From: Allobosea sp. LC85
GTDB taxonomy: Bacteria; Pseudomonadota; Alphaproteobacteria; Rhizobiales; Beijerinckiaceae
Direction of reading: 5' to 3'
Length of the DNA stretch: 64,000 nt
NCBI RefSeq assembly: GCF_000735605.1
Contig: NZ_JPKG01000053.1
Coordinates: forward strand, 1-64,000
Shown here: positions 1 to 8,407 of the stretch, piece by piece
Layout: each line of letters begins with the position of its first letter
Numbering within the stretch: the first letter of the stretch is position 1
Position numbers and translations under genes: made by a program
The notes under the pieces: model-generated
The model's database searches: none
Told to the model about the DNA's origin: nothing
The model's input: only the letters and a program-made list of their open reading frames with translations

Positions 1-58
1 CGGCCTCGACAAAGCCGACAACCCGCTCGCGAAGATCCTTCGAATAGCTCAGACCCAT
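1..58 (-). CDS. IS630-family transposase, N-terminal fragment cut by the window edge
   Basis: Reading leftward from an ATG at 58 gives the 19 residues MGLSYSKDLRERVVGFVEA. The SxDLRERVV pattern is typical of the first residues of IS630-family transposases, just before the helix-turn-helix. A strong GGAGGT ribosome site lies about 6 bases upstream of the ATG. The catalytic DDE domain would lie outside the window, so integrity cannot be judged. I did not identify a terminal inverted repeat; the element end should lie between 59 and about 134, where mmcB stops. Confidence 0.65.
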   Translation of the reverse strand, partial: MGLSYSKDLRERVVGFVEA

Positions 59-94
59 GATCCACCTCCGCAAACGGTGAATCACAAACGCTGC

Positions 95-116
95 AAAAAG
101 GGAATCGCCCGATTCC
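95..116 (-). terminator. Rho-independent terminator downstream of mmcB
   Basis: On the minus strand a perfect 7 bp stem (GGAATCG / CGATTCC, 2-base loop, 101-116) is followed by CTTTTTG. It lies 18 bases past the mmcB stop and reads in the same direction, so it should end the mmcB transcript before the IS630-like gene. Confidence 0.6.
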
Positions 117-134
117 GATTTTAGGTCCGACGCT

Positions 135-596
135 CTAAAGCGGCGGGTCCTCAATCAATGCGAGGCGCTGGGCCGAGAGTCTTGCGAAGGCGATCGTGAG
201 CGCCTTGCGTCGCGCAGCCACGAGCGGATGGCGCGGCGCATCGCGCAGGAGCTCCCCACCATAGCTATCGGCAATGATTAGCCCGACATCGTCGGGCAGG
301 ATTTGGCGTGGGAATTCCGGCGCGACCGCGAAGAGGAAACCATCGCAATAGTCGCGATAATCCGGCCATTTGCCATCGACGCGATAGTCCTCGATGCCCG
401 ACTTGACCTCGATGACCAGGAGTTCGCCGGTCGGCGACAAGGCGACGATATCGCCGCGCCGACCATTGGCGAAGGTCATCTCCTTGACGATGGCATAGCC
501 GCGCTCACGCAAATGCCTGGTCGCGCCGCGGCAGACGGCACGGGTGATGTCGGGGCGGGCTGGCGGCGGGTTCAGCACGGAATCGGTAGGCGGCAT
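135..596 (-). CDS. mmcB: MmcB-type DNA repair protein (PD-(D/E)XK nuclease fold)
   Basis: The 153-residue protein carries the core of a PD-(D/E)XK nuclease: an Asp in RRGDIVAL (about residue 49) followed by the IEVKSG strand (Glu63, Lys65). This layout matches the alphaproteobacterial MmcB family, which in Caulobacter is linked to tolerance of mitomycin C and the SOS response. The protein is cytoplasmic with no signal peptide. It stands alone, with the IS630 fragment downstream and a divergent polysaccharide operon upstream. I looked for but did not confirm a LexA box in the short upstream gap. Family assignment is good; actual nuclease activity is inference. Confidence 0.8.
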   Translation of the reverse strand: MPPTDSVLNPPPARPDITRAVCRGATRHLRERGYAIVKEMTFANGRRGDIVALSPTGELLVIEVKSGIEDYRVDGKWPDYRDYCDGFLFAVAPEFPRQILPDDVGLIIADSYGGELLRDAPRHPLVAARRKALTIAFARLSAQRLALIEDPPL

Positions 597-630
597 ACCG
601 CATGTTCACCCTTTGTGCGCATCAATGCAA

Positions 631-690
631 GTCGAAGACTGCCTCAACGCTAGTTGAAGACTGCCTCATGCTAATAGAAGACTCTTGCAG
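631..690 (+). repeat. Three tandem 21-22 bp direct repeats
   Basis: GAAGACT recurs at 634, 656 and 677. The first two units share GAAGACTGCCTCA, and the third has diverged. The array lies between the divergent starts of mmcB and the sugar-phosphate transferase gene, and may be read as coding if the latter starts at 602. The unit length is not a multiple of three, which argues for a non-coding, perhaps regulatory, role and for a downstream start. Confidence 0.6.
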
Positions 691-1744
691 GCCTGCGCCG
701 TCCCGCTATGGTCCCGGCGCTTTGAACTCCCATCTTACTCTCCTGCTGATCATCATTCCGGCCGCCGCTGCTTCGGCGGCACTCTGCGTGCTGTTGCGGC
801 CGTTGTTGATCCGCTATGCGCTGGCGCGGCCGAATGCCCGTTCCAGCCATACGCAACCGACCCCACAGGGCGGCGGCATCGCGGTTCTCGCCGGAACCTT
901 TCTCGCGCTGATCCTGGCTTTGCTGGTCCTGCCCCTTCCGACAGCGGCGCGCGCCGATCTGGTCTGGGTCATGGCGGCGGCAACAGCGCTGGCCGCCGTC
1001 GGAGCCTGGGATGACATCCGCCCGCTTCCAGCCGCGACGCGGCTCGTCCTGCAGGCGCTTTGCGTCGGGATCGTGCTGTTCTGCGCCGCACCCGAGCTCA
1101 GGCTGTTCCCGGAATTGATGCCGCTCGCGCTCGAGCGCGGTCTCGCGCTGATCGCCGGACTCTGGTTCGTCAATCTCACCAATTTCATGGACGGCATCGA
1201 CTGGATCACCGTTGCCGGCATCGCGCCGCTGGCGGGTGCGCTTGCCCTGGCGGGCACCAGCGGGACGTTTGATCCTGCCAGCGGCCTGCTCGCCGCCGCA
1301 TTGTTCGGCGGGCTCATCGGCTTCGCACCATTCAACAAGCCAGTGGCGCGGCTCTTTCTCGGCGATGTCGGCTCGCTGCCGCTCGGGTTGCTCAGCGCCT
1401 ATCTGCTTTACCGGCTGGCCGGAACCGGCGCGCTGGCGGCCGCTCTGATCCTGCCGCTCTATCATGTCGCGGATTCGACGATCACGTTGTTCAGGCGGCT
1501 GGCGCGCGGCGAGAAGGTCTGGGAGGCGCATCGCAGCCATTTCTACCAGCAGGCCACCGGCAATGGCTTCAGCGTTCGTGAGATCGTGATGCAGATCGCG
1601 CTGCTCAACCTTGCCCTGATCGCGCTTGCGGCGCTCAGCATCGCCTTTCCCGCGCTTTGGCAGCAGCTCATCTGTCTTGCACTTGCAGCGGTGCTGACCG
1701 GGTTTCTGCTGCGCCGCTTCGCCAGCAAGCGGGGCGGGGCGTGA
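668..1744 (+). CDS. MraY/WecA-family undecaprenyl-phosphate sugar-1-phosphate transferase
   Basis: This is a multi-pass inner-membrane enzyme of about 358 residues. It should move a HexNAc-1-phosphate from a UDP sugar to undecaprenyl phosphate, the first step of a surface polysaccharide or O-antigen. Visible landmarks are QGGGIAVL near the N-terminus, WDDIRPL (about residue 114), NFMDGIDWIT (about 171), FLGDVGSLPLG (about 230) and a C-terminal HRSHFYQ (about 288), all in the order known for the family. The start is uncertain: ATG 602, ATG 668 and TTG 722 are in frame and none has a good ribosome site. I chose 668 because it skips most of a tandem-repeat stretch. The next gene overlaps its stop by GTGA, so the two are co-translated. 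The sugar substrate is unknown. Confidence 0.85.
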   Translation: MLIEDSCRPAPSRYGPGALNSHLTLLLIIIPAAAASAALCVLLRPLLIRYALARPNARSSHTQPTPQGGGIAVLAGTFLALILALLVLPLPTAARADLVWVMAAATALAAVGAWDDIRPLPAATRLVLQALCVGIVLFCAAPELRLFPELMPLALERGLALIAGLWFVNLTNFMDGIDWITVAGIAPLAGALALAGTSGTFDPASGLLAAALFGGLIGFAPFNKPVARLFLGDVGSLPLGLLSAYLLYRLAGTGALAAALILPLYHVADSTITLFRRLARGEKVWEAHRSHFYQQATGNGFSVREIVMQIALLNLALIALAALSIAFPALWQQLICLALAAVLTGFLLRRFASKRGGA

Positions 1745-2664
1745 GCGGGCGCGTCCTCGTTACCGGAGCGAGCGGCTTCATCGGCCCGCATGTCGTCGCC
1801 GGCCTTCGCGCGAAGGGATACAGCGTCCGGGTAGCCCAGCGGCGCGAGAGTCCCGTGGATGAGGGCATCGAGCGCGTGGTGATCGGCGATCTTTCCGGGC
1901 CGGTGGAGTGGCGCCCAGCTGTCACTGGCGTCCGCCATGTCGTCCATCTCGCCGGCCTCGCCCATGCCGGGTCGGGTCTCGACGAATCGCTCTACCGCCG
2001 CATCAACACCGAGGCGACACTCGCATTGGCGGAAGCCGCTCAGGGAGCAGGCGCTGGGCGTTTTGTCTATGTCTCCTCCATCAAAGCTCTCACCGGAGCC
2101 TTTGACGGCACTTTTAGCGAGAGCGACCCGCCAGCACCGGGCGATGCCTATGGCCGCTCCAAGCTGGCGGCGGAGCAAGGGCTCGCCGCGCTCGGCCTCG
2201 ACTGGATCTCGTTGAGGCCGGTTCTGGTCTATGGGCCCGGCGTCAAAGCGAATATGGCGTCGCTCCTGAAACTGGCGCGTTTGCCGATACCCTTGCCCCT
2301 CGGCGGTCTCGATGCTCCGCGCTCCCTGCTCGCCATCGAGAACCTTGTCGATGCGATTCTCTTTGCGCTGACATCCGCTTGCCCGGCACGGCGTAGCTAT
2401 ACGGTTGCCGACCCCGAGGCGGTCAGCGTGGCCGAGATGATCGCAGCGATGCGCTCCGGCCTCGGGCGCAAGCCTGGCCTCCTGCCCGTACCGGCGGCCC
2501 TCCTGAAGCAGGCGGCGCGGCTGGCCGGGAGGGAACAGGCCTTCGCCAAGCTCTGCGGCGGGCTCATTGCGCGCCCCGAGGGGCTGATCAGGGCTGGTTG
2601 GCGGCCACCGGCAGCAACGCTTCCGGCACTGGCGCAACTGGCTGCGGCTGCTGACGCAGCTTGA
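1741..2664 (+). CDS. NAD-dependent sugar epimerase/dehydratase (extended SDR)
   Basis: The start is the GTG overlapping the upstream stop (GTGA), giving 307 residues that begin MSGRVLVTGASGFIG, the NAD-binding glycine motif at residues 7-14. The catalytic YGRSK motif is at about residues 137-141, with an upstream SSIKAL strand. This resembles UDP-glucose 4-epimerase-like enzymes paired with WecA-type transferases in O-antigen loci, where they often make the UDP-HexNAc used by the partner. The last 77 bases overlap the 3-prime end of the convergent CapD-type gene. The substrate cannot be read from the sequence. Confidence 0.85.
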   Translation: MSGRVLVTGASGFIGPHVVAGLRAKGYSVRVAQRRESPVDEGIERVVIGDLSGPVEWRPAVTGVRHVVHLAGLAHAGSGLDESLYRRINTEATLALAEAAQGAGAGRFVYVSSIKALTGAFDGTFSESDPPAPGDAYGRSKLAAEQGLAALGLDWISLRPVLVYGPGVKANMASLLKLARLPIPLPLGGLDAPRSLLAIENLVDAILFALTSACPARRSYTVADPEAVSVAEMIAAMRSGLGRKPGLLPVPAALLKQAARLAGREQAFAKLCGGLIARPEGLIRAGWRPPAATLPALAQLAAAADAA

Positions 2665-4552
2665 AATCCGGGATCGCCTCCTCCAGCACCGCCTCGGCCG
2701 CAAGGCGATCTTCGGCCTTGATGGCGGCTTCCAGGCGCGAGAACCAGCCCTGCATGCGGGCGCGCCCCGCGAAGCTCGGCTTCGCCGCCATGACACCGTC
2801 AAGTCCGGTCTCGGCCATCGGCTCGTCATGCGCGAAGAGAATCTCGTTCAGGCGCTCGCCGGGCCGCGCACCGGTGATCGCGATTTCGATATCGACGCCG
2901 GGCTCGTAGCCCGCGAGACGAATCATGCGCTCGGCCAGATCCATGATCCTGACCGGCTGGCCCATCTTGAGTACATAAACGGCTGCGCGCTCGGTCTCGG
3001 GTCCTGCGGCGCGAGCATGCGACGCTGCGGTCAGGACGAGATCGCAGGCTTCGCGAATCGTCATGAAGTAGCGGATCATCTCCGGGCTGGTCACGGTCAA
3101 CGGGCCGCCGCGCTTGATCTGCGCCTTGAACTTCGGAACCACCGAGCCGACCGAGCCCAGCACATTGCCGAAGCGCACGGCAACAAGCCGCATGCCGGAC
3201 GCTGCCGCGACGAACTCGGCATCGCGCGACTGGGCATACATCTCGGCGAAACGCTTGGTCGCTCCCAGCATCGAGACGGGCTCGATCGCCTTGTCGGTCG
3301 AGATCATCACGAAGATCTTGGCATCAGCCGCGATCGCGGCATCGATGACATGCATCGAGCCGAAGACATTGGTCTTGATGCCCTCCGCCCAGTCGGCCTC
3401 GAGATAAGGCACATGCTTCAGCGCCGCGGCGTGGATAACGATGTCAGGGGCAAAGGCGGTGAAGAGCGGCGTGATCCGGGCGCGGTCGCGCACATCGGCA
3501 AGCGCTCCCGAGATTTTCGTCTCCAGCCGATGAGCCGCGAGTTCCTCGGTGATCTGGAACAGCGCCGGCTCCGAGCTCTCGACAACCAGCAACTCCGAAG
3601 CACCGAAGGTCGCGCAGCGCAGGCAGATCTCCGAGCCGATCGAGCCACCACCACCGGTGACGATGACGCGCTTGCCTTTCAGGAATGAACCCAGCCGGTC
3701 GTGTTCGATCCTGACCGAAGGGCGGACGAGCAAATCCTCGATCTCCAGTGGCGCTAGCTCGGTCTCGCCGCCGCCTTCACCGAAGGAATCGAGCCGCGAG
3801 ATCGGCAAGGCGAGCCTGCGCGTCCGGGCGAGCCATTTGTCCGGCTCCGCTTCCGGCGCCAATGCGCTCGAGGTGGCGACGATTCGGCGGAATGGCTCAC
3901 CGCGCTCGGCCGCGTCGCCAGCCACAGTCTCGATCTGAGACAGCAGACCAAGCACGGGAACGCCCCGGATCGACTGGCCGAGATCGTCGGCGCGCGGTGA
4001 CAGAATGCCAGCAGGCTTCAGTTTGCGCATGGTCCCGGCTTCCATGGCGCGAATGACCATCTCGACCTCGACGCCACGACCGAGCAACAGCGCAGGCAGC
4101 GCTGCGTCGCGCACTGCATGCTGCTTGGAACGGGAATATTTGAAGTAGCGATAGGCGAGGCGCGGTCCGCCGAGCAGCGCGTTCTGCACAAGCCAATAGA
4201 GTGCGATGGTGATCTTGCCGAAATAGAAGGCGCCGTAGAGGCTCGGCGACAGCAGGATATAGTCAATCACCAACAGCGACAGCGACAGGACGCTCACTGC
4301 CTTGACGATGTTCGACAGGTCCGGAAGCGAGGCGAAGCGCCATTTCGAGCGATAAAGCGAGAAAAACCAGTAGACCGCGCCGGCATAGACGACGAAAAAC
4401 GGCAGGAAGCTCGGCAGATAGCGCAGATGCTCATTGAGCTGCGGACCCTCGAACCGCACCACGAAAACAGAGACGATCGCCAGCGCCGTGACCAGGAGGT
4501 CATGGACGATGACGGCGAGCTTCTTGATGTTCTGTTTGATGATCAGGGCCAT
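2588..4552 (-). CDS. CapD/WbpM/FlaA1-type membrane nucleoside-sugar 4,6-dehydratase
   Basis: This is the 654-residue long form. About four N-terminal transmembrane helices (roughly residues 10-125) are followed by a CoA-binding-like Rossmann region and then the catalytic SDR domain with GGGGSIGSE (about 298-306). The active-site stretch TDKA..PVSMLGATKR (about 418-432) has Met where most SDRs have Tyr, the known feature of the WbpM class. Enzymes of this group make UDP-4-keto-6-deoxy-HexNAc for surface glycans at the inner membrane. The gene is convergent with the epimerase and is probably part of the same glycan locus. The last ~60 residues are low-complexity Gln/Pro/Ala. Confidence 0.9.
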   Translation of the reverse strand: MALIIKQNIKKLAVIVHDLLVTALAIVSVFVVRFEGPQLNEHLRYLPSFLPFFVVYAGAVYWFFSLYRSKWRFASLPDLSNIVKAVSVLSLSLLVIDYILLSPSLYGAFYFGKITIALYWLVQNALLGGPRLAYRYFKYSRSKQHAVRDAALPALLLGRGVEVEMVIRAMEAGTMRKLKPAGILSPRADDLGQSIRGVPVLGLLSQIETVAGDAAERGEPFRRIVATSSALAPEAEPDKWLARTRRLALPISRLDSFGEGGGETELAPLEIEDLLVRPSVRIEHDRLGSFLKGKRVIVTGGGGSIGSEICLRCATFGASELLVVESSEPALFQITEELAAHRLETKISGALADVRDRARITPLFTAFAPDIVIHAAALKHVPYLEADWAEGIKTNVFGSMHVIDAAIAADAKIFVMISTDKAIEPVSMLGATKRFAEMYAQSRDAEFVAAASGMRLVAVRFGNVLGSVGSVVPKFKAQIKRGGPLTVTSPEMIRYFMTIREACDLVLTAASHARAAGPETERAAVYVLKMGQPVRIMDLAERMIRLAGYEPGVDIEIAITGARPGERLNEILFAHDEPMAETGLDGVMAAKPSFAGRARMQGWFSRLEAAIKAEDRLAAEAVLEEAIPDFKLRQQPQPVAPVPEALLPVAANQP

Positions 4553-4627
4553 GGCCGGCGGGGTATCCCGCTCCCGTGCTGCCTTGTCAACGCGAGACGG
4601 CAGCCACGGAGCGCGCTGCGCGCCAGA

Positions 4628-5239
4628 TCAGGCTTCCACGTGCGAGACTTTGGCGCGCGAGTAGCCGAGGCCGGCGAGAATGAAATCGACCATTTCCTCG
4701 ATGCTCGGCCCCGGCAAGGTCAGGCATTGCGAGATCAGCATCGGATGGCAGAAGGGCGTCATCGCAAAGCGTACGCAGGCGGTGGCGAGCTGCGGGTCCA
4801 TCGGCCGGAATTCGCCCGTGGCGATGCCTTCCGCCACGACGCCACGCAAGATGCCGTCATAGCGCCCGATATGAGCCTGGACGACCTCCCAGCTCTCCTC
4901 CATCGCAGCGGCAACCATCTCGTGCACCTTGTGGTGGTCGAGATAGCGCAGAGAGTTGATGCGGTTGTTCGTGATCAGGATATCCCGAAGCCGCTCTGCA
5001 GCGGAACGCTTTTCCCGCGCGATCGCCGTAACGGCCGCCTCCATCTCGCCCATATAGCGCTCGGCGACAGCCTCATTGATGGATTTCTTGGAGTCGAAGA
5101 ACCGATAGACATTGGCCGGACTCATCCGCAGTGCCTTGGCGATGTCCGCCACCGTGGTCTTCTGGTAGCCGATGTCACGAAAGAAGCGCTCCGCCGTATC
5201 GACGATGCACTGCCTCGTATCCCGCTCAAGATGACTCAA
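4628..5239 (-). CDS. TetR/AcrR-family transcriptional regulator
   Basis: The protein has 203 residues. The N-terminal helix-turn-helix (about residues 10-56) shows TTVADIAKALRMSPANVYRFF, trimmed here as TTVADIAKALRM...YRFF, the standard TetR recognition region. The C-terminal half is a helical ligand/dimer domain. The only canonical start in the open frame is TTG at 5239; no ATG or GTG lies between it and an upstream stop, and the ribosome site is weak. Paired inverted repeats 51-87 bases upstream look like its own operator. The ligand and regulon are unknown. It lies 75 bases from the CapD-type gene and reads the same way, so it could control that gene or an unlinked one. Confidence 0.85.
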   Translation of the reverse strand: MSHLERDTRQCIVDTAERFFRDIGYQKTTVADIAKALRMSPANVYRFFDSKKSINEAVAERYMGEMEAAVTAIAREKRSAAERLRDILITNNRINSLRYLDHHKVHEMVAAAMEESWEVVQAHIGRYDGILRGVVAEGIATGEFRPMDPQLATACVRFAMTPFCHPMLISQCLTLPGPSIEEMVDFILAGLGYSRAKVSHVEA

Positions 5240-5289
5240 CTCGGTTACTCGTTCAGTTGCTCGGCGATTTCGGGTGGGAATTGTTCATT

Positions 5290-5326
5290 ATGATGAATTT
5301 CATCATTCGTCAACTCCATGACGAAT
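5290..5326. promoter_or_regulatory. Two abutting inverted repeats, probable TetR operator
   Basis: A perfect palindrome ATGATGAA-T-TTCATCAT (5290-5306) is followed, with a 2-base overlap, by ATTCGTCA-N6-TGACGAAT (5305-5326), also perfect. Both lie upstream of the TetR gene in otherwise featureless sequence (5240-5467). The shared element is TGAYGAAT. Binding by the adjacent TetR protein is inference. Confidence 0.55.
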
Positions 5327-5467
5327 AAAGACTTTAGCCAGATCTTCCTGACATCTCCGACCGGTAGAGGGTAAAACTGACCTGTTTGTCAATCCGCCAT
5401 GGCCGGGTGGCCCTGGGTGCGGTGAAAGTGTCGCAGGCCAAGCCGCGCTTGAGTCCGTGCAGCCCCG

Positions 5468-6955
5468 TCAGGCGGACTGCGCCCGCTCCTGCGCGAGGGA
5501 CCAGATCGCGTCGATGTCGAGATGCCGACCCAGATGCTCGGCCAGACGGTCGAGCGCCACCTCGACCTCATCCTCGTAATTCAGGGTGGAAGACAGCATT
5601 CTGCCCGCGAGACTGGCAAGAAAGGCGGTACGGACGGCATCGGAGGCAAAGGCGCCATGCAGGTAGGTCCCCATCACGCGCCCGTCGGACGAGGCTGCTC
5701 CCTCCCGCCGCTCACCGACCCGGAAGGGCGCGCGCTGCGTGTCGGGCCCGTCAGTGCGGCCGAGATGAATCTCATAGGCACGACCTGACGATGCGCTGGG
5801 CGCATGGATGAAATCGACCTCACGCACGGTCTTGCCGGGCTCCAGAACAGTCTCGACCTCGAGCATGCCAAGGCCTGGAGCCTCGCCTGCCGGTCCCTCC
5901 AGACCATGAGGATCCCGCACGGTACGCCCAAGCATCTGGTAGCCACCGCAGAGGCCGATGACATGGCCTCCGCGTCGACGATGGGCGGCGAGATCGATAT
6001 CCCAGCCCTCCGCGCGCAGGGCCGCGAGATCACGGAGCGTCGTCTTGGAGCCCGGCAGGACGACGAGATCGGCGTCGCCCGGCAACGGCGTGCCACGGGT
6101 CACCATGACGAGCTCGACGGCAGCCTCCAGTTTCAGCGGGTCGAGATCGTCGAAATTGGCGATTCCCGGCAGCACCGGCACAACAATCTTGAGCACGGCT
6201 CCGGCCTTGCACGCGCCGGATTTCAGATCGAGCCCATCCTCAGCCGGCAGACGCCCTGCCTCGGCGAACCAGGGCACGACACCGAGGCAGGGCCAGCCCG
6301 TCGCCTGCGAAATCGTGGTGATGCCGTCCTTGAAGAGCGCGGCATCGCCGCGAAAGCGGTTGATGGCAAAGGCTCGAATCATGTCGCGATCAGCCGCATC
6401 GAGCACGGCATGAGTACCGACAAGACTGGCGACGACACCCCCGCGATCAATGTCGCCGATCAGCAGCGCCGGAACGCCGGCAGTGCGCGCAAAGCCGAGA
6501 TTGGCGATGTCTCGCGCACGCAAATTGGTCTCGGCCGGCGAACCGGCTCCCTCGACGAGGACGAGATCGGCCCCGGCACTGAGCCGCTCAAAACTCTCCA
6601 GCACTTTCGGGAGGAAATCGCCGCGCCTCGCAAAATCGCCGGAAGCGAGGTGGCCTGCGACACGGCCCTGCAGCACGATCTGGCTGCCCGTGTCGCTCTC
6701 CGGCTTGAGAAGCACCGGGTTCATGTCGACATGCGGCTGCACGCGAGCGGCGCGGGCCTGAAGCGCCTGGGCGCGGCCGATCTCGCCAGAAGCGGTCGCT
6801 GCGGCATTGTTCGACATGTTCTGTGGCTTGAATGGCCGCACCTTGAGGCCACGATCAGCAAAGAGCCGACATAATCCAGCGACGAGCAGCGACTTCCCGA
6901 CATTCGAGCCGGTGCCGAGAACCATCAGGGCGGGGGTCTGTTTGGACGCAGCCAT
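5468..6955 (-). CDS. cobQ: Cobyric acid synthase (adenosylcobyrate amidase)
   Basis: The 495-residue CobQ/CbiP amidates four side chains of adenosylcobyrinate a,c-diamide using glutamine and ATP, late in cobalamin synthesis. The N-terminal ATP-binding domain opens with GTGSNVGKSLL (about residues 14-24) and continues with KPQNMSNNA. The C-terminal class I glutamine amidotransferase domain has the nucleophile in GLCGGYQMLG (about residue 335). Length is normal for the family. No other cob gene is in the window, so it stands apart from the rest of the pathway. A promoter with an embedded palindrome lies upstream; I saw no B12-riboswitch box in the leader. Confidence 0.95.
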   Translation of the reverse strand: MAASKQTPALMVLGTGSNVGKSLLVAGLCRLFADRGLKVRPFKPQNMSNNAAATASGEIGRAQALQARAARVQPHVDMNPVLLKPESDTGSQIVLQGRVAGHLASGDFARRGDFLPKVLESFERLSAGADLVLVEGAGSPAETNLRARDIANLGFARTAGVPALLIGDIDRGGVVASLVGTHAVLDAADRDMIRAFAINRFRGDAALFKDGITTISQATGWPCLGVVPWFAEAGRLPAEDGLDLKSGACKAGAVLKIVVPVLPGIANFDDLDPLKLEAAVELVMVTRGTPLPGDADLVVLPGSKTTLRDLAALRAEGWDIDLAAHRRRGGHVIGLCGGYQMLGRTVRDPHGLEGPAGEAPGLGMLEVETVLEPGKTVREVDFIHAPSASSGRAYEIHLGRTDGPDTQRAPFRVGERREGAASSDGRVMGTYLHGAFASDAVRTAFLASLAGRMLSSTLNYEDEVEVALDRLAEHLGRHLDIDAIWSLAQERAQSA

Positions 6956-7093
6956 GGCGCTTGCTTAGGCGGCGCTCAGCGCGCGGGCAAGCAGCGGGCG
7001 ATGGGGAGGGAGGGTCACCGGTTCACGCCAATATCCCGCAACTCCAAAGGGGCGAAGAAACCGCGGGCGCCCGTCGTGAACCGGCGAGGCGGA

Positions 7094-7131
7094 TATAAGC
7101 ACTGACCTCTGATGAATGTCAACATTCATCA
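7094..7131 (-). promoter_or_regulatory. cobQ promoter with embedded palindromic operator
   Basis: On the minus strand TTGACA (7122-7117) and CTTATA (7099-7094) are 17 bases apart. The -35 box lies in the centre of a perfect 10 bp-arm palindrome TGATGAATGT-CA-ACATTCATCA (7110-7131). A repressor bound there would cover the -35 box. The leader between this promoter and cobQ also has a 10 bp inverted repeat (7018-7027 with 7075-7084). The same palindrome faces the divergent aminotransferase gene. Confidence 0.5.
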
Positions 7132-7237
7132 TTCCATATTCTGTCAGGAGCAGTGAAGCCGTGGTGGGCCGGTGCACGCGACCGCGGGACATGTTAGAGG
7201 GCCAAGCTCTCTCGCACCCAAACCCGACAAGATTGCG

Positions 7238-8389
7238 ATGAACCCGATCTTCTCCGCCCTTCAGACCAGCGTCTTCGAAGTGATGTCGCGGCTCGCGCGC
7301 GAGACCGGCGCCGTGAATCTCGGCCAAGGCTTTCCCGACGATCCGGGGCCCGAGGATGTGCGGCGAAGGGCCGCCGAAGCGGTGGTGAACGGCTGGAATC
7401 AGTACCCTCCGATGATGGGCCTGCCGGAGCTGCGTCAGGCCTGCGCCACGCATTACAAGCGCTGGCAGGACCTCGATCTCGATCCCGACAGCGAAGTGAT
7501 GGTCACCTCTGGAGCAACCGAGGCGATCGCTGGTGCCCTGATGGCACTGATCACGCCCGGCGACGAGGTCGTGCTGTTCGAGCCGATGTACGACGCCTAT
7601 GTGCCGCTGGTGCGCCGGGCGGGCGGCATCCCGAAATTCGTGACCCTGACTCCACCGGCCTTCGGCCTGAGCGAGGAGGCGTTGGCCAAGGCTTTTTCGC
7701 CAAAGACCCGGGTCGTGCTGTTCAACAACCCGCTGAATCCGACCGCGACGATCTTCAGCGCCGCCGATCTCGATCTGCTCGCCGATTTCTGCATCCGGCA
7801 TGACGCCGTCGCGATCTGCGACGAGGTCTGGGAGCATGTCGTCTTCGACGGCCGCAGGCACGTACCGCTGATGGCGCGGCCAGGCATGCGCGAACGCACG
7901 GTGAAGATTTCGTCGGCCGGGAAGATCTTCTCGCTGACTGGCTGGAAGGTCGGAATGGTGATGGCGGCGCCCAATCTGATGCGCGTGCTCGCCAAGGCGC
8001 ATCAATACATCACGTTTACCACGCCGCCGAACCTGCAGGTCGCGGTCGCCTATGGGCTCGGCAAGGATGATTCTTATTTCGACGGGATGCGCGCCGATTT
8101 CCAGCGCTCGCGCGATCGCTTCGCCAGCGGGTTGCAGGGTCTCGGCTTCAACGTGCTGCCGAGCGTCGGCACCTATTTCCTCAATGTCGACATCACCCCG
8201 CTCGGCGAGACCGACGACATCGCGTTCTGTCAGCGACTGGTCACCGAGAACGGCGTCGCTGCGATCCCGGTCAGCGCCTTCTATGCGGAGGGCGCAGTCA
8301 AGACCGTGGTGCGCTTCTGCTTTGCCAAACATGACGCGACGCTCGATGCGGCACTGGAGCGACTCGCGGCCTGGAGGAAAGCGGCCTGA
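7238..8389 (+). CDS. PLP-dependent class I/II aminotransferase (methionine/kynurenine aminotransferase-like)
   Basis: The ATG at 7238 gives 383 residues that begin MNPIFSALQTSVFEVMSRLA, as expected for this family; longer in-frame starts only add an unrelated leader. Fold type I landmarks are NLGQGFPDDPGP, the cofactor region TSGATEAI, the NNPLNPT loop, the CDEVWEH strand and the Schiff-base lysine in SSAGKIFSLTGWK (about residue 228). The closest well-known relatives are YbdL-type methionine aminotransferases and kynurenine aminotransferases; the true amino donor is not readable. The gene is divergent from cobQ and shares its palindromic control region. Confidence 0.9.
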   Translation: MNPIFSALQTSVFEVMSRLARETGAVNLGQGFPDDPGPEDVRRRAAEAVVNGWNQYPPMMGLPELRQACATHYKRWQDLDLDPDSEVMVTSGATEAIAGALMALITPGDEVVLFEPMYDAYVPLVRRAGGIPKFVTLTPPAFGLSEEALAKAFSPKTRVVLFNNPLNPTATIFSAADLDLLADFCIRHDAVAICDEVWEHVVFDGRRHVPLMARPGMRERTVKISSAGKIFSLTGWKVGMVMAAPNLMRVLAKAHQYITFTTPPNLQVAVAYGLGKDDSYFDGMRADFQRSRDRFASGLQGLGFNVLPSVGTYFLNVDITPLGETDDIAFCQRLVTENGVAAIPVSAFYAEGAVKTVVRFCFAKHDATLDAALERLAAWRKAA

Positions 8390-8407
8390 GCTGCGGAAAC
8401 CCCGCTC

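Noticed and set aside
1..134. Complete IS630 element boundary
   Set aside because: The 7 bp inverted repeat at 101-116 is better explained as the mmcB terminator; no TA-flanked terminal repeat could be confirmed.
6956..7093. Cobalamin riboswitch in the cobQ leader
   Set aside because: The leader has a 10 bp inverted repeat, but I could not find the B12-box or the conserved core segments on the minus strand.
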